Shown here piece after piece: positions 1 to 8,799 of a stretch of 64,000 nucleotides of DNA. How positions within the stretch are numbered: position 1 is the first letter of the stretch; each line of letters begins with the position of its first letter. A model generated the notes under the pieces. That model did not search any database, was not told the DNA's origin, and was given only the letters and a program-made list of their open reading frames with translations. Source of the stretch: Enterobacter cloacae subsp. cloacae ATCC 13047 (GTDB lineage: Bacteria; Pseudomonadota; Gammaproteobacteria; Enterobacterales; Enterobacteriaceae); contig NC_014121.1 in the NCBI RefSeq assembly GCF_000025565.1, forward strand, positions 1,364,001-1,428,000, read 5' to 3'. The position numbers were made by a program, and so were the translations under genes.

Positions 1-1
1 A

Positions 2-697
2 GTATTCAACCGGGCCAACATGAAGACGGACGAGTACAAAATAACGTACGAGTCCACGCTGCCAGGCGGTTATGACGGCGTGCAGGTGTCATACGTCCAC
101 CCGACAACAAACAACAAGACGTACATCAACTACCGCGTGGTGAACGGCGCTATCGTCGAGCAGGAAGCTGAGAACCCGAACAAGCTGGAGATCGTCGGCT
201 TCCGTAATGAGTATCAGGCCCGGGAGCGAGCTCTGCGCGAAACCAAGCGCCTGATCTACTCCAGGGTGAAGATGAATGCCAAAGTGTTCGAAGACGGCAT
301 TATCCAGGTTGGCAGCGTCATTCAGATGCCGGACATCTACGACAGCAACCAGCAGCAGGGTTACATAACAGGCCGCACCGGGAATGACTTTGATACCAGC
401 GAACCGATCACCTTTTCCGGGGATATGTTTGTCTTGGTAACCGACAGTCTTGGCAATCCCACTCTGCGTTATCCAGCCACCGCCCGTAGCGACACGAAGT
501 ACGGCTTCACCGCGGCTATCCCCAACATTCAGCTCAACATATGGAACGGAGACACTGTGCAGCTCCCGTCGCGCTATCTCATTGCGACAGTGGAGGAGCT
601 GGACAGTCAGCTATGGACGGTCAACAGCATCAAACCGAACACAGATAACACGGTATCTCTGACCGTCGCGGAATACAGCGACGCCATCTACCAATAA
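2..697 (+). CDS. Phage tail tip / host-specificity protein, C-terminal part (5' truncated by window edge)
   Basis: The reading frame is open from the first bases and ends with TAA at 695-697, so this is the 3' end of a larger gene; the first internal ATG is at 20. The visible part, about 230 residues, resembles the C-terminal region of lambda J-like tail-tip proteins that assemble at the distal end of the tail and contact the host. The context supports this: a terminator and then a tailspike gene follow. The final segment (SVNSIKP-type pattern then VAEYSDAIYQ) is the ending I associate with this family. Assignment is by family resemblance, not alignment. Confidence 0.7.
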   Translation, partial: VFNRANMKTDEYKITYESTLPGGYDGVQVSYVHPTTNNKTYINYRVVNGAIVEQEAENPNKLEIVGFRNEYQARERALRETKRLIYSRVKMNAKVFEDGIIQVGSVIQMPDIYDSNQQQGYITGRTGNDFDTSEPITFSGDMFVLVTDSLGNPTLRYPATARSDTKYGFTAAIPNIQLNIWNGDTVQLPSRYLIATVEELDSQLWTVNSIKPNTDNTVSLTVAEYSDAIYQ

Positions 698-719
698 GAA
701 CCGTCCCCGACCAACCTAA

Positions 720-744
720 CCCGGCCACCGCGCCGGGTTTTTTT
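720..744 (+). terminator. Rho-independent terminator after the tail-tip gene
   Basis: A six-base-pair GC stem (CCCGGC with GCCGGG) with a 6-nt loop is followed by seven T residues. It sits 22 bp after the stop codon and immediately before the tailspike start, so it separates the late tail transcript from the tailspike or attenuates it. Confidence 0.8.
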
Positions 745-755
745 ATGGAATCAAT

Positions 756-2738
756 ATGGCTACGCAACCTACCAATTTGCCTGTCCCAAGTGAATCCCCT
801 CGCGATCTGAAGTTTAACGCGGGAAAAATTGACGAGTTCGTTACCTCATTGGTTAACACCTATGTTGACCGGTTTGGTAACGAGCATTACACCATCGAGG
901 GGCTGCGCTGGCTGGCTCAACAGGCTATTGCTCAGTATGGATGGATCCTCATTGACTCCTTCCAGGACGGCGCTAATATCACCCTGCCAAACCAGGCGCT
1001 ACGTGACGAAGATACCGGCGAATATTATCGTTGGGACGGCGCGCTGCCGAAGCATGTGGATGCCGGCTCTACGCCATCATCTTCCGGCGGGGTTGGCGTA
1101 GGCGCGTGGGTAGGTATTGGTGATGCGAGCCTGCGAGCAATGCTAGCTACATCTGCGGGCGCGGGAATGATCGGCGCGCTGGACTCAGATGGAAATGCAA
1201 CGACTGTTCAGAATGCAATCGGCCATTATCGCGCCTATACCGTTAAAGAGCGACTTGATGAAGAGATAAGTATCGCATCAATCCCAGGGGTTGACTCCAC
1301 CGGCACAGAAGACTCAACAGCAGCACTTCAAAACTTTTTTGATTCTCTAAGTGATGGGAGTGAGGTATACGTGCCAGCTGGAACGTACAAAATTAGCGGA
1401 CTTATCATATCAAATAATTCATTAAAAATACGTGGGGCATATAGATACGCCTACGGACAAAGTACGACTAAATTAAAAGCTAGCGCTCCAAATATCACCT
1501 TAATGAAATTTACCGGAAATGGATGCAGGGTAGAAGGCTTACTTTTTGAAGGCTATGAAGCGGCAGTTGCCAATGAGTTTGGTAAAGGCACAACTTGCAA
1601 AGGGGTAAATTTTGAGCCTTCTACAGGTACGCTTGCAGATATTGATTCATTTGTAGATGATTGTATTTTCTGGTATTTGCAAACAGGAGCAGAAGGTCAT
1701 GGCAGAAATTTAACTGTCACAAATACAATGTTTACGTTCTGCCGTTTCGGAGTTGATCTTTATGGCGTGCCAAATCAACAATTTCGCGGTCATATCATTA
1801 ATCATAATCGCTTTCATTCTTGTGGAGGTGTCGAAGCATCTTCTGAACCAACACTTCTTAACTCTGTATGCATTAGATTAACAACTACCAATACCAATAA
1901 TGTTGATAATTATGCGGGAAACGTATCCATTATGAATAATGTTGTTGATGGTGGCAGTTATCAATTTTTCAAAGGACCATTTCACCGCGGCAGCATTATG
2001 AGTGCTAACAGTATGTTCCGTATCGGTGGCTCAGGTGCAATTGTTATAGACATAGATAACACCTCAACAGCTGGCAACACTAGCTCTGACGGTGTAATTA
2101 TTTCAGACAACAGTTTGGGTGGATTTGACCTTCCTGTTTATCAGAATGGGATACAATACTGTCCTGATATGGGCATCCGATTAACACAGGTACGAGGCGC
2201 TATCCTTTCTGAAAACCTTATTAACAAGGCATGGAAAGATGGGATCAAGTTGGTTAGCAGTTCTGAAGTAATTATCACGGGTGTAGTCAAGGACCCGAGT
2301 TCAATTGCAAACCAATCGACTTCAACCCTTTATAGTTCAGTTGATATCGACGCTAATTGCGCTAACGTGCTGATCCCTCACTTAATGACGCGAACAACCG
2401 TTTATAACGGAAACCAATTGGCCGCCTATGTCAAAACCGCATGCGCATCAACGGTTATTGGAGACCTTTACGGAAGCGCAAGCTATACTCCATCAGGCCC
2501 AGTGATTGAAACAGGTAGTGGTTATGCTGTTGGCGATGTTTCTGCTGTCTCATCGAAAACAAAGATAACAGCGATAACCGGCCTTATTAGTGGGTCAAAC
2601 TACCCAGCAGGAAACTACAAGCCAGGTGATGTTTGCAAGTATCTGAACCCAGCAACTACAGGATATAAAGAAGCTGTATGTACTGTTGGCGGTAATGGTT
2701 CAGCGGTGACATGGAAAAATTCAGGTGCGCTAGTATAA
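756..2738 (+). CDS. Prophage tailspike protein with beta-helix (pectate-lyase-like) domain
   Basis: This 660-residue protein has two parts. Residues 1 to about 130 look like the conserved N-terminal virion-anchoring domain of podovirus/lambdoid tailspikes (TNLPVPSESPRDLKFNAGK near the start). From about residue 178 the pattern GVDSTGTEDSTAAL...VPAGTYKISG is the hallmark opening of a pectate-lyase-type right-handed beta-helix, the fold of O-antigen or capsule depolymerising tailspikes. Base composition changes from GC-rich to AT-rich near nucleotide 1260, which fits domain swapping. Start at ATG 756 was chosen over ATG 745, which is out of frame. Enzymatic activity and substrate cannot be told from the sequence. 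Confidence 0.8.
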   Translation: MATQPTNLPVPSESPRDLKFNAGKIDEFVTSLVNTYVDRFGNEHYTIEGLRWLAQQAIAQYGWILIDSFQDGANITLPNQALRDEDTGEYYRWDGALPKHVDAGSTPSSSGGVGVGAWVGIGDASLRAMLATSAGAGMIGALDSDGNATTVQNAIGHYRAYTVKERLDEEISIASIPGVDSTGTEDSTAALQNFFDSLSDGSEVYVPAGTYKISGLIISNNSLKIRGAYRYAYGQSTTKLKASAPNITLMKFTGNGCRVEGLLFEGYEAAVANEFGKGTTCKGVNFEPSTGTLADIDSFVDDCIFWYLQTGAEGHGRNLTVTNTMFTFCRFGVDLYGVPNQQFRGHIINHNRFHSCGGVEASSEPTLLNSVCIRLTTTNTNNVDNYAGNVSIMNNVVDGGSYQFFKGPFHRGSIMSANSMFRIGGSGAIVIDIDNTSTAGNTSSDGVIISDNSLGGFDLPVYQNGIQYCPDMGIRLTQVRGAILSENLINKAWKDGIKLVSSSEVIITGVVKDPSSIANQSTSTLYSSVDIDANCANVLIPHLMTRTTVYNGNQLAAYVKTACASTVIGDLYGSASYTPSGPVIETGSGYAVGDVSAVSSKTKITAITGLISGSNYPAGNYKPGDVCKYLNPATTGYKEAVCTVGGNGSAVTWKNSGALV

Positions 2739-2768
2739 AAAAAGGGGGAGATATCTCCCCCTTTTTTT
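2737..2768. terminator. Bidirectional terminator, perfect 32-bp palindrome
   Basis: Seven A residues, GGGGG, AGAT, ATCT, CCCCC and seven T residues form an uninterrupted palindrome. It overlaps the stop codons of both convergent genes (tailspike on + and the gtrC-like gene on -), so one element ends both transcripts. Confidence 0.9.
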
Positions 2769-4536
2769 AACATTTATGGTAATGGTATTTTTGATTAATG
2801 TAACTTGTGATAGTGATTATACCTGATACATCATAAAAACTACACGCCTCAGAATAATCAATAGAGTTTACGAGCCTTGAGTCATCATTATAGTTTGCAA
2901 ATCCGTAAGCCCTCTCATTACCAATAACTCCGCGTATTATCTGGATGCCAGTTGAAGCATAAATGTTCATTGTATAAAAATTATTTCTCCTTTTGTCATT
3001 GCTTTTTGTGAATTCGTGCTGAATCACATTCTTAGGAATAAAAATAGCAAGACTAGAGTTTTTTATATGATTATCATTTCTCACATTTTCAATATATTTT
3101 ATAAGGCTTGATAGATTTCCATTGGAAATATCACTGGCCTCTTTGATTTTTTCGTTTTTTATGTATTTAATCTTATTCTCTATTCTCTTGAAAGACGCCT
3201 CAGGGAAGGAGAGTAAGGGTTGATATACAAAAAAAGACATAAATGAAAGTGTCATCAATGAGAACGCAAAGCCAATATTATTGTAATCTGTCGGTATTGC
3301 ACGCGGAATGTAGGATAAAGCTATTATGAAAATTAGTACGGAAGTGGCGTAAACCCCCTGGAAGAAATAAAATTTATCACTCCAACTAAATGACTTCATC
3401 ATGATAGATAATGCGCAGATAAGCAGGAATGTAGCAGTTATGCCAAATAAAACTCTCAGGGTGGATCTATTTTTTTTGGTGTAAAATATAACACCTATAA
3501 GTAAAATTATAACTGGGGTGGCAGATGCATACTTTATTCCAGATGTAAAGATTAAATCGTATATGCCAGTTAAATTTAGGCCATCTAAAGAAGTCGCTGA
3601 ATCTATTCCGTATGAGTAATTTATAAATTTCTGATATGCAAAGATAAATATTATCAAAAAGACCGCACTTACATACATGCGCGCCTTGCAATAGTCCCTA
3701 AAAAATGAAATAGAGAATACTATCATTATGTAAGTCAATCCTGTAGATATCTTGCCAAGACACAGCAAAATTGATAGGAATGATAATGATATGTATTCCT
3801 TTATGGTTGGATTTTCTGCTTGGCAGACAAACTTATATGTAAATATGGATGTAATTATTAATAATATGCTAGGCATCCATAGCGCGTGAGATACAACAGA
3901 ATGCCAGGAAGATATTATCAACGGAGAGGCAACTAAAAATAATGCACATATTCTGAACTTGCCTGCTGTTATGCTTTGACACAAGACGAGGCACAAACAG
4001 ACAAATAATGATGCTTTTGTTAAGCTTGTCAATCCATAACTATTATATGGGTCAAGTCCTGAAACAACCAGCAAGGCAGCATCAAAATAATGAGTGAGGA
4101 CATGATAAGCAGTCAGTCTATGGCCATCAAGGCCAACGCTTGGATATCCAAATGTAATTATACTTTGTATGATTGATACATTAAAAGATGTATCTTGATG
4201 CCATCTGTTATTTGAATCAACATCAAATACTGGAGAAAAGCTAAAGTATTGCGATATATAGGAATCATACATGCTTAGGGAAATAAATAAGCATAAAACA
4301 CCTAAAGCAATCGGCAAGATTGAATCACCTAGCTTATCTACAAATTTTAATGATTCTTTGTTTAAAAATACATAAATTGCGCAAACAAAAGAGAATGCTA
4401 GTATATTGTAAATCAATATTCCTTTAGTTGGCAAAGCAAAAGCTGAAACCTCAAATATCGTAGTAGCCAAAAAGCATGACAAAATTGACATTACCTGCAT
4501 AGAGGGCATGCTTTTACTATATGCTAATAACTTCAT
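2767..4536 (-). CDS. GtrC-type serotype-specific O-antigen glycosyltransferase, polytopic membrane protein
   Basis: This gene encodes about 589 residues with roughly ten or more hydrophobic segments alternating with short polar loops, ending in a soluble C-terminal part. Third genes of gtrABC cassettes encode such membrane proteins, which transfer a sugar from undecaprenyl phosphate onto periplasmic O-antigen. The start at 4536 gives an ATGA overlap with the gtrB stop and has a GGGGCGAG ribosome site; the longer frame from 4548 lacks this. It is strongly AT-rich compared with the host. The third gene is the variable one in these cassettes, so the sugar and linkage cannot be named. Confidence 0.75.
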   Translation of the reverse strand: MKLLAYSKSMPSMQVMSILSCFLATTIFEVSAFALPTKGILIYNILAFSFVCAIYVFLNKESLKFVDKLGDSILPIALGVLCLFISLSMYDSYISQYFSFSPVFDVDSNNRWHQDTSFNVSIIQSIITFGYPSVGLDGHRLTAYHVLTHYFDAALLVVSGLDPYNSYGLTSLTKASLFVCLCLVLCQSITAGKFRICALFLVASPLIISSWHSVVSHALWMPSILLIITSIFTYKFVCQAENPTIKEYISLSFLSILLCLGKISTGLTYIMIVFSISFFRDYCKARMYVSAVFLIIFIFAYQKFINYSYGIDSATSLDGLNLTGIYDLIFTSGIKYASATPVIILLIGVIFYTKKNRSTLRVLFGITATFLLICALSIMMKSFSWSDKFYFFQGVYATSVLIFIIALSYIPRAIPTDYNNIGFAFSLMTLSFMSFFVYQPLLSFPEASFKRIENKIKYIKNEKIKEASDISNGNLSSLIKYIENVRNDNHIKNSSLAIFIPKNVIQHEFTKSNDKRRNNFYTMNIYASTGIQIIRGVIGNERAYGFANYNDDSRLVNSIDYSEACSFYDVSGIITITSYINQKYHYHKC

Positions 4537-5486
4537 TTCTCGCCCCATGACTTTTCATCAATAAAGTATTTTGGACGCCCCTTGCTTTCCATGTATATTT
4601 TACCTATATACTCTCCAATCACACCAAGACAAAGCATTTGCACGCCGCCAATAAAAAGGACAGCCAGGATAACTGATGCCCATCCGCTTACTGTGTGCCC
4701 CATAAAATACTGAACAAGTGTATATACTATCCCAAGAGAAGAGAGCATAGATATCACAAATCCCATGGCGGTAACCATGCGAAGCGGAGTAACAGAAAAA
4801 GACGTAATCCCCTCAAGAGCTAAGGCGAGCATCTTTCTTAGGGGATATTTAGATTCACCAGCAGCGCGCTCGCTCCTTGAGTAATACACTTTTTCACTAG
4901 GGAAGCCAATGAGAGGAATGAGACCTCTGATATAAAGATTTTGTTCTCTATACTGCAATAAAGCATCAAGAGCACGCTTGCTCAAAAGTCTAAAGTCCGC
5001 ATGATTTTCAACCTGACTAACACCAAGCTTAGTCATAACTTTATAGAAAGTCTCGGCCGTGAATTTTTTGAAGAAACTATCTGAAGCCCTATCATTACGA
5101 ACTCCATACACTATGTCATGTCCAGACAGATATGAATCAACCATTTTTTCGATAACTGATGTATCATCCTGCAAATCAGCATCAATACTCACTGTTATAT
5201 CAGAGTTAATGCAAGAAGATAGACCTGCCATCAATGCAGTCTGATGGCCTTTATTGCGAGAAAGTTTCACCCCTTTTACTTTATAGTTCTTATTAGACTC
5301 CTCTTTTATCAGACTCCATGTTAAGTCTTTGCTCCCGTCATCAACAAACACAATATGGCTATTTGCATCTATTTTTCCTTTGTCTACCATACTATTTAAT
5401 ACTGATGATAGCTCATTTAGGCATAAGGTGAATACTTCCTGCTCATTATAGCAAGGCACAACTATTGAAAGAACTGGAGCTTTCAT
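4533..5486 (-). CDS. gtrB: GtrB, undecaprenyl-phosphate (bactoprenol) glucosyltransferase
   Basis: This 317-residue family 2 glycosyltransferase moves glucose from UDP-glucose to undecaprenyl phosphate on the cytoplasmic face. The N-terminus SIVVPCYNEQE, the DDGS motif and the DADLQD metal-binding motif near residue 101 are seen, followed by two C-terminal membrane helices near residues 228-250 and 262-285. The start ATG at 5486 overlaps the gtrA stop (TAATG), which decided against the in-frame ATG at 5501. It is the middle gene of a translationally coupled gtrABC cassette. Confidence 0.9.
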   Translation of the reverse strand: MKAPVLSIVVPCYNEQEVFTLCLNELSSVLNSMVDKGKIDANSHIVFVDDGSKDLTWSLIKEESNKNYKVKGVKLSRNKGHQTALMAGLSSCINSDITVSIDADLQDDTSVIEKMVDSYLSGHDIVYGVRNDRASDSFFKKFTAETFYKVMTKLGVSQVENHADFRLLSKRALDALLQYREQNLYIRGLIPLIGFPSEKVYYSRSERAAGESKYPLRKMLALALEGITSFSVTPLRMVTAMGFVISMLSSLGIVYTLVQYFMGHTVSGWASVILAVLFIGGVQMLCLGVIGEYIGKIYMESKGRPKYFIDEKSWGEK

Positions 5487-5872
5487 TATTTCATAACCCA
5501 TAATTTATTAATAATAAAGCCAGAGACTGTGTAGAAAAACATCCCTGTCAACTGAACAAAATATACGTTCTCAGCACCAGAAAGCATGGCGATATTCATA
5601 GTAAATAAATTTATAGCATAACAAACGCCACAGCATGTTAAAAATTTCAGAAGCTTTGTTGCTGAAGGCTTGGATGAAAACGTAAATACCGTATTTAGTA
5701 TAAAACTGAACAATACACCTACTACATAACCAGCAAAATTGGAGAAGTAAAGACCGACACCAGCGGCAGTAAGCGTGATGATAACGACTGCGGTCACCGC
5801 AGTGTTCATTCCCCCCACAAGACAGTAACGCAACGCTTGGTTACGGTAAATGGAAGCAAGATTGATACTCAT
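5486..5872 (-). CDS. gtrA: GtrA, bactoprenol-linked glucose flippase
   Basis: This small four-helix membrane protein (about 128 residues) belongs to the GtrA family, which flips undecaprenyl-phosphate-glucose to the periplasm. The N-terminal pattern RYCLVGGMNTAV and NTVFTF in the second half are typical. ATG at 5872 gives the usual family length; the frame is open back to a TTG at 5908 that has no convincing ribosome site. The gene heads the gtrABC operon and reads away from the LexA-controlled pair, so the space between 5872 and 6005 holds the promoters for both. Confidence 0.85.
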   Translation of the reverse strand: MSINLASIYRNQALRYCLVGGMNTAVTAVVIITLTAAGVGLYFSNFAGYVVGVLFSFILNTVFTFSSKPSATKLLKFLTCCGVCYAINLFTMNIAMLSGAENVYFVQLTGMFFYTVSGFIINKLWVMK

Positions 5873-5944
5873 GAGCCGATCATCTTTAACATTATAAAAA
5901 TCAGTCAATTCGGAAAGGTCTGAAGTTTAGCACCACATCGAAAC

Positions 5945-5986
5945 TTGATCGACCCTCATATTTAACGATACTGTATATGTATACAG
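5945..5986 (+). promoter_or_regulatory. SOS promoter with near-perfect LexA box
   Basis: CTGTATATGTATACAG at 5971-5986 matches the LexA consensus CTGT-N8-ACAG with an alternating AT core and a TA just before it. A -35-like TTGATC (5945-5950) lies upstream so that the box would overlap the -10 region. The start codon at 6005 follows 18 bp after the box, with GAGG as ribosome site. This is a direct sequence match; LexA regulation is inferred. Confidence 0.85.
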
Positions 5987-6004
5987 CTATTTTGTGAGGT
6001 AATC

Positions 6005-6244
6005 ATGCCGCGCACAGCAGACATAAAGACCGCCTTTATTGCGGCAATACAGCTAAACCCAAAGGGGTACCAGTACCTTCGGACCGAGAGCTTCATCGAG
6101 AAGCTGCGTGAGTACAACTGGCACTTTACCCGGTCAGATGCCAATGCATGGATAAAACGTTACCAGCAAGACTTTGTGGATAAGACAACAGACCACAGCG
6201 ATAACCGATACTGGATCCTGCGTAACATGGGGAGGGTACAATAA
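6005..6244 (+). CDS. Small prophage protein under LexA control, function unknown
   Basis: This 79-residue basic protein is the first gene behind the LexA box. I recognise it only as a type found in lambdoid prophages beside UmuD-like genes; no catalytic motif is visible. It has aromatic pairs (YNWHFTR, RYWILR) and a predicted mostly helical pattern, compatible with a small DNA- or protein-binding domain. The stop codon TAA overlaps the next start (TAATG at 6242-6246), so the two proteins are probably made together after DNA damage. Confidence 0.75.
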   Translation: MPRTADIKTAFIAAIQLNPKGYQYLRTESFIEKLREYNWHFTRSDANAWIKRYQQDFVDKTTDHSDNRYWILRNMGRVQ

Positions 6245-6564
6245 TGGGCTTTCCTTCACCGGCGTCAGATTACGTTGAGCAACAGCTCTCACCTGTTGTG
6301 CTGTGTAACATTGGAGCGGATAGCAGAGTGCTTGAGACAGATATTGGCTTTGCGGTTATCGAGCCGTGCGTGAAAACCTGCGAAGGGGATGTCCTCCTGA
6401 TTCTGAGCGATGGACGCACGCAGTTTGCAAAGCTGATGGGTAAAGCGCTCATTACGGATGATGGGGAGGCAATAGAAGGAGCTGCGCTTGCAGATGTGGA
6501 GGTGCTTGGAGTGGCGACGTTCTTCATCAACCGAGTAAGGGAAGATGACTCCCCGGTGATGTGA
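6244..6564 (+). CDS. UmuD'-like protein (HumD-type), SOS-controlled prophage gene
   Basis: The 106-residue product begins MGFPSPASDYVEQQ, which mirrors the segment of E. coli UmuD that starts right at its self-cleavage site (GFPSPAADYVEQ). It therefore looks like a form born already processed, lacking the N-terminal arm. The rest has the beta-rich LexA/UmuD layout with EGDVLLILSDG and a final VLGVATFFINRV. An ADS triplet may correspond to the catalytic serine region, but the catalytic lysine position is doubtful. By analogy with phage HumD it could partner a host UmuC in translesion synthesis; that is inference. Confidence 0.7.
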   Translation: MGFPSPASDYVEQQLSPVVLCNIGADSRVLETDIGFAVIEPCVKTCEGDVLLILSDGRTQFAKLMGKALITDDGEAIEGAALADVEVLGVATFFINRVREDDSPVM

Positions 6565-6796
6565 TGGGGCATGGATGGGACATAAAACAGCACTCGCTCT
6601 AAGGTGAACTTAGACGACTGATGTTTTCGACAACTGCAACCATTTGTTATTTGGAGCGCTCTTGGACGATCTTTGTCGATTATGAAAAATATATGCTCAT
6701 GTGATGGGGATGCAGGTCTAAGACCTGGACGATCTTCGCTGGCAGCCTTAGCGCTTTAATGCCACAATATTTTTTTCTTCGAATGCAGGAAAGATG
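6565..6796. other. Non-coding junction between prophage genes and yedD
   Basis: About 230 bp without a supportable gene. It holds two copies of an 11-bp word, TGGACGATCTT, at 6663-6673 and 6726-6736. The right prophage end should lie here because yedD, a core gene, starts at 6797, but the matching left attachment site is outside the window, so no att core can be proven. Confidence 0.4.
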
Positions 6797-7210
6797 ATGA
6801 AAAAAATAGCAATTGCTGGCGCGCTGCTGGCACTCACCGGGTGCGTACAGGTAGATAGCTACAAGGATGTGATTAAACATCCTGTTCCGGCACATCTGGC
6901 GGGATACTGGCAGTCAAAAGGGCCGCAGAGCAAAATGGTTAGCCCGGAGGCGATTGCCACGCTGGTGGTGACGGAGGAGGGCGATACGCTGGACTGCCGT
7001 CAATGGCAGCGCGTGATTGCCGTGCCGGGTAAAATCATGCTGCGTTCAGACAGCTATTACAACGTGACCAGCAAGCTGGATATCTACCCGCTGGAGCGTG
7101 ATGGCTCGGTGCTGGAGTATGATGGCATGGAGCTGCAGAAGGTCGATCGCCCAACGGTGGAGTGTGCCGATTACCTGAGCAAAAATCCGCTGGAAAGTAA
7201 GCTACCGTAG
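6797..7210 (+). CDS. yedD: YedD family lipoprotein
   Basis: This 137-residue protein has a lysine-rich start, a short hydrophobic core and a lipobox LTGC near residue 14, so it is predicted to be lipidated and exported. The mature part matches my memory of E. coli YedD, which neighbours amyA in the flagellar region. ATG 6797 is preferred over ATG 6794 because it is six bases from AGGA. In E. coli yedE and yedF would follow upstream; here a prophage occupies that side. Function is unknown. Confidence 0.85.
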   Translation: MKKIAIAGALLALTGCVQVDSYKDVIKHPVPAHLAGYWQSKGPQSKMVSPEAIATLVVTEEGDTLDCRQWQRVIAVPGKIMLRSDSYYNVTSKLDIYPLERDGSVLEYDGMELQKVDRPTVECADYLSKNPLESKLP

Positions 7211-7219
7211 CTGTTAGTT

Positions 7220-7296
7220 GCCGGGTGGCGCTGACGCTTACCCGGCCTACGGGACGGGGCTTTTGTAGGCCGGGTAAGGCGAAGCCGCCACCCGGC
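7220..7296. repeat. BIME: two inverted REP units between yedD and amyA
   Basis: Two roughly 31-bp units in opposite orientation (7220-7250 and 7265-7296) both contain the REP core, with GCCGGGTGGCG at one end and CGCCACCCGGC at the other, joined by 14 bp. They lie between two convergent genes, the normal place for REP pairs, where they can stabilise mRNA ends or bind gyrase/IHF. Confidence 0.85.
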
Positions 7297-7303
7297 ATTG
7301 TTT

Positions 7304-8791
7304 CTACAATGCATCCTCAATTACCCACACGCTCACGCTTCCGCCTTTGCAGGTAAATGTCCCTTCGCCATCCGCTGCGGTGGTGACCGTTTCTTCACGA
7401 TTGCCGAGAAAATCACGCCAGGTTTTGTTCCCGTAGTTTTCCCCAAGGCAGATTACCTTCTCGCCATCATCCCCATTGGACATCACCACCACGCAACCGG
7501 GATCCTCTTCCGTGCCACTGCGGCTGAATGCGATGCAGTTAGGGTGGTCAAAAAACAGCGTCTGCACGCCGTGGGCAAAGCGCTGACGGGCGAGGATCAG
7601 CTCGTGCAGTTGCTCAATCACCGGCATATCAATGTGGTAAGTTTCACCGTCTCCCCCGGTATCGTCATAGCTGGCGCCAAAGAGATCGGGATAAAACACG
7701 CTCGGCACGCCATTTTCCCGCAGCAGGATCAGCGCGTAAGCCAGCGGTTTAAACCAGGCTTCCACCGGGGCTTCAAGCGCCTGCAACGGCTGGGTGTCAT
7801 GGTTGGCAACCAGCGTCACCGCATGGAACGGATCGGCCTCCACCAGCGTGCCGGTGAAAATCTGGCTCATGTCGTAGTCCCGCCCCTGACGCGAGGCCTC
7901 GTGGAATTTCATCTGCAGGGGGGCATCAAACAGCATCGTTTTACCCTCGACCTGATTAATATACGCCTGCAGCTTATCCACCTCGTGCGACCAGTATTCC
8001 GCGACGATAAACAGCGGCTGCGTCGCCACTTCCTGAACGTGTTCAATCCACTCCTTATAGAACCAGGCGGGGATGTGTTTGACCGCATCCAGGCGGAATC
8101 CGTCGCAGCCGGTTTGTTCCATGACCCAGCGCGCCCAGTACTTGATCTCCTCCGTCACGGCATGGTTACGGAAATCGATATTTTCGCCCATCAGATAGTC
8201 GAAATTACCCATTTCGTCATCGACCTGATCGTTCCAGCCTTCGCCGGTGTAGTCATTGACGATTTTGAAGATGCCATCCTCATCGGGGTTTTCGATGTGG
8301 TCGATGCCGCTAAAGCATTTGTAATCCCAGACGAACTGCGAATACTGTCCGGCGCGGGCAGGGAAGGTGTAGCGGGTCCAGGCTTCGCACTCGATGATCT
8401 CATCATCGATTTGCGTGCGGTCCTGTTCGTTCACACGCTGAACGCGAACGTGCTCTTTCTCATCGGCGCCCATTTTGTGGTTAACCACCACATCCAGCAG
8501 CACCGCGATGTTATTGCTTTTGAGCGCATCAATGGCTTCCAGAAGCTGGGCTTTATCACCGTATTTGGTGGCAACACTGTCTTTCTGGTCAAACTCGCCG
8601 AGATCAAACAGATCGTAAGAGTCATACCCGACCGAGTAACCGCCCGATGCGCCTTTATAGGCTGGCGGCAGCCAGATCATATTGATGCCGATTTCGTTAA
8701 GATTGGGGGCTAATGCTGTGACCTCTCGCCACAATTCACCGCCTGCAGGGTAATACCAGTGAAAGCATTGTAACAGGGTGGGGTTTTTCAT
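7304..8791 (-). CDS. amyA: Cytoplasmic alpha-amylase
   Basis: This 495-residue GH13 enzyme hydrolyses internal alpha-1,4 bonds of maltodextrins and glycogen in the cytoplasm; no signal peptide is present ([15 protein letters not shown]). The GH13 conserved regions are visible in order: [16 protein letters not shown] (nucleophile Asp), VAEYW (acid/base Glu) and VANHDTQ. Length and neighbours (fliT on one side, yedD on the other) match E. coli amyA. Its ribosome site lies inside a hairpin (see the entry at 8800). Confidence 0.97.
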   Translation of the reverse strand: MKNPTLLQCFHWYYPAGGELWREVTALAPNLNEIGINMIWLPPAYKGASGGYSVGYDSYDLFDLGEFDQKDSVATKYGDKAQLLEAIDALKSNNIAVLLDVVVNHKMGADEKEHVRVQRVNEQDRTQIDDEIIECEAWTRYTFPARAGQYSQFVWDYKCFSGIDHIENPDEDGIFKIVNDYTGEGWNDQVDDEMGNFDYLMGENIDFRNHAVTEEIKYWARWVMEQTGCDGFRLDAVKHIPAWFYKEWIEHVQEVATQPLFIVAEYWSHEVDKLQAYINQVEGKTMLFDAPLQMKFHEASRQGRDYDMSQIFTGTLVEADPFHAVTLVANHDTQPLQALEAPVEAWFKPLAYALILLRENGVPSVFYPDLFGASYDDTGGDGETYHIDMPVIEQLHELILARQRFAHGVQTLFFDHPNCIAFSRSGTEEDPGCVVVMSNGDDGEKVICLGENYGNKTWRDFLGNREETVTTAADGEGTFTCKGGSVSVWVIEDAL

Positions 8792-8799
8792 CGTCCGTG

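Noticed and set aside
7298..8713. Long plus-strand open frame (471 codons) opposite amyA
   Set aside because: It is the antisense shadow of a fully conserved GH13 amylase, and has no ribosome site or recognisable family.
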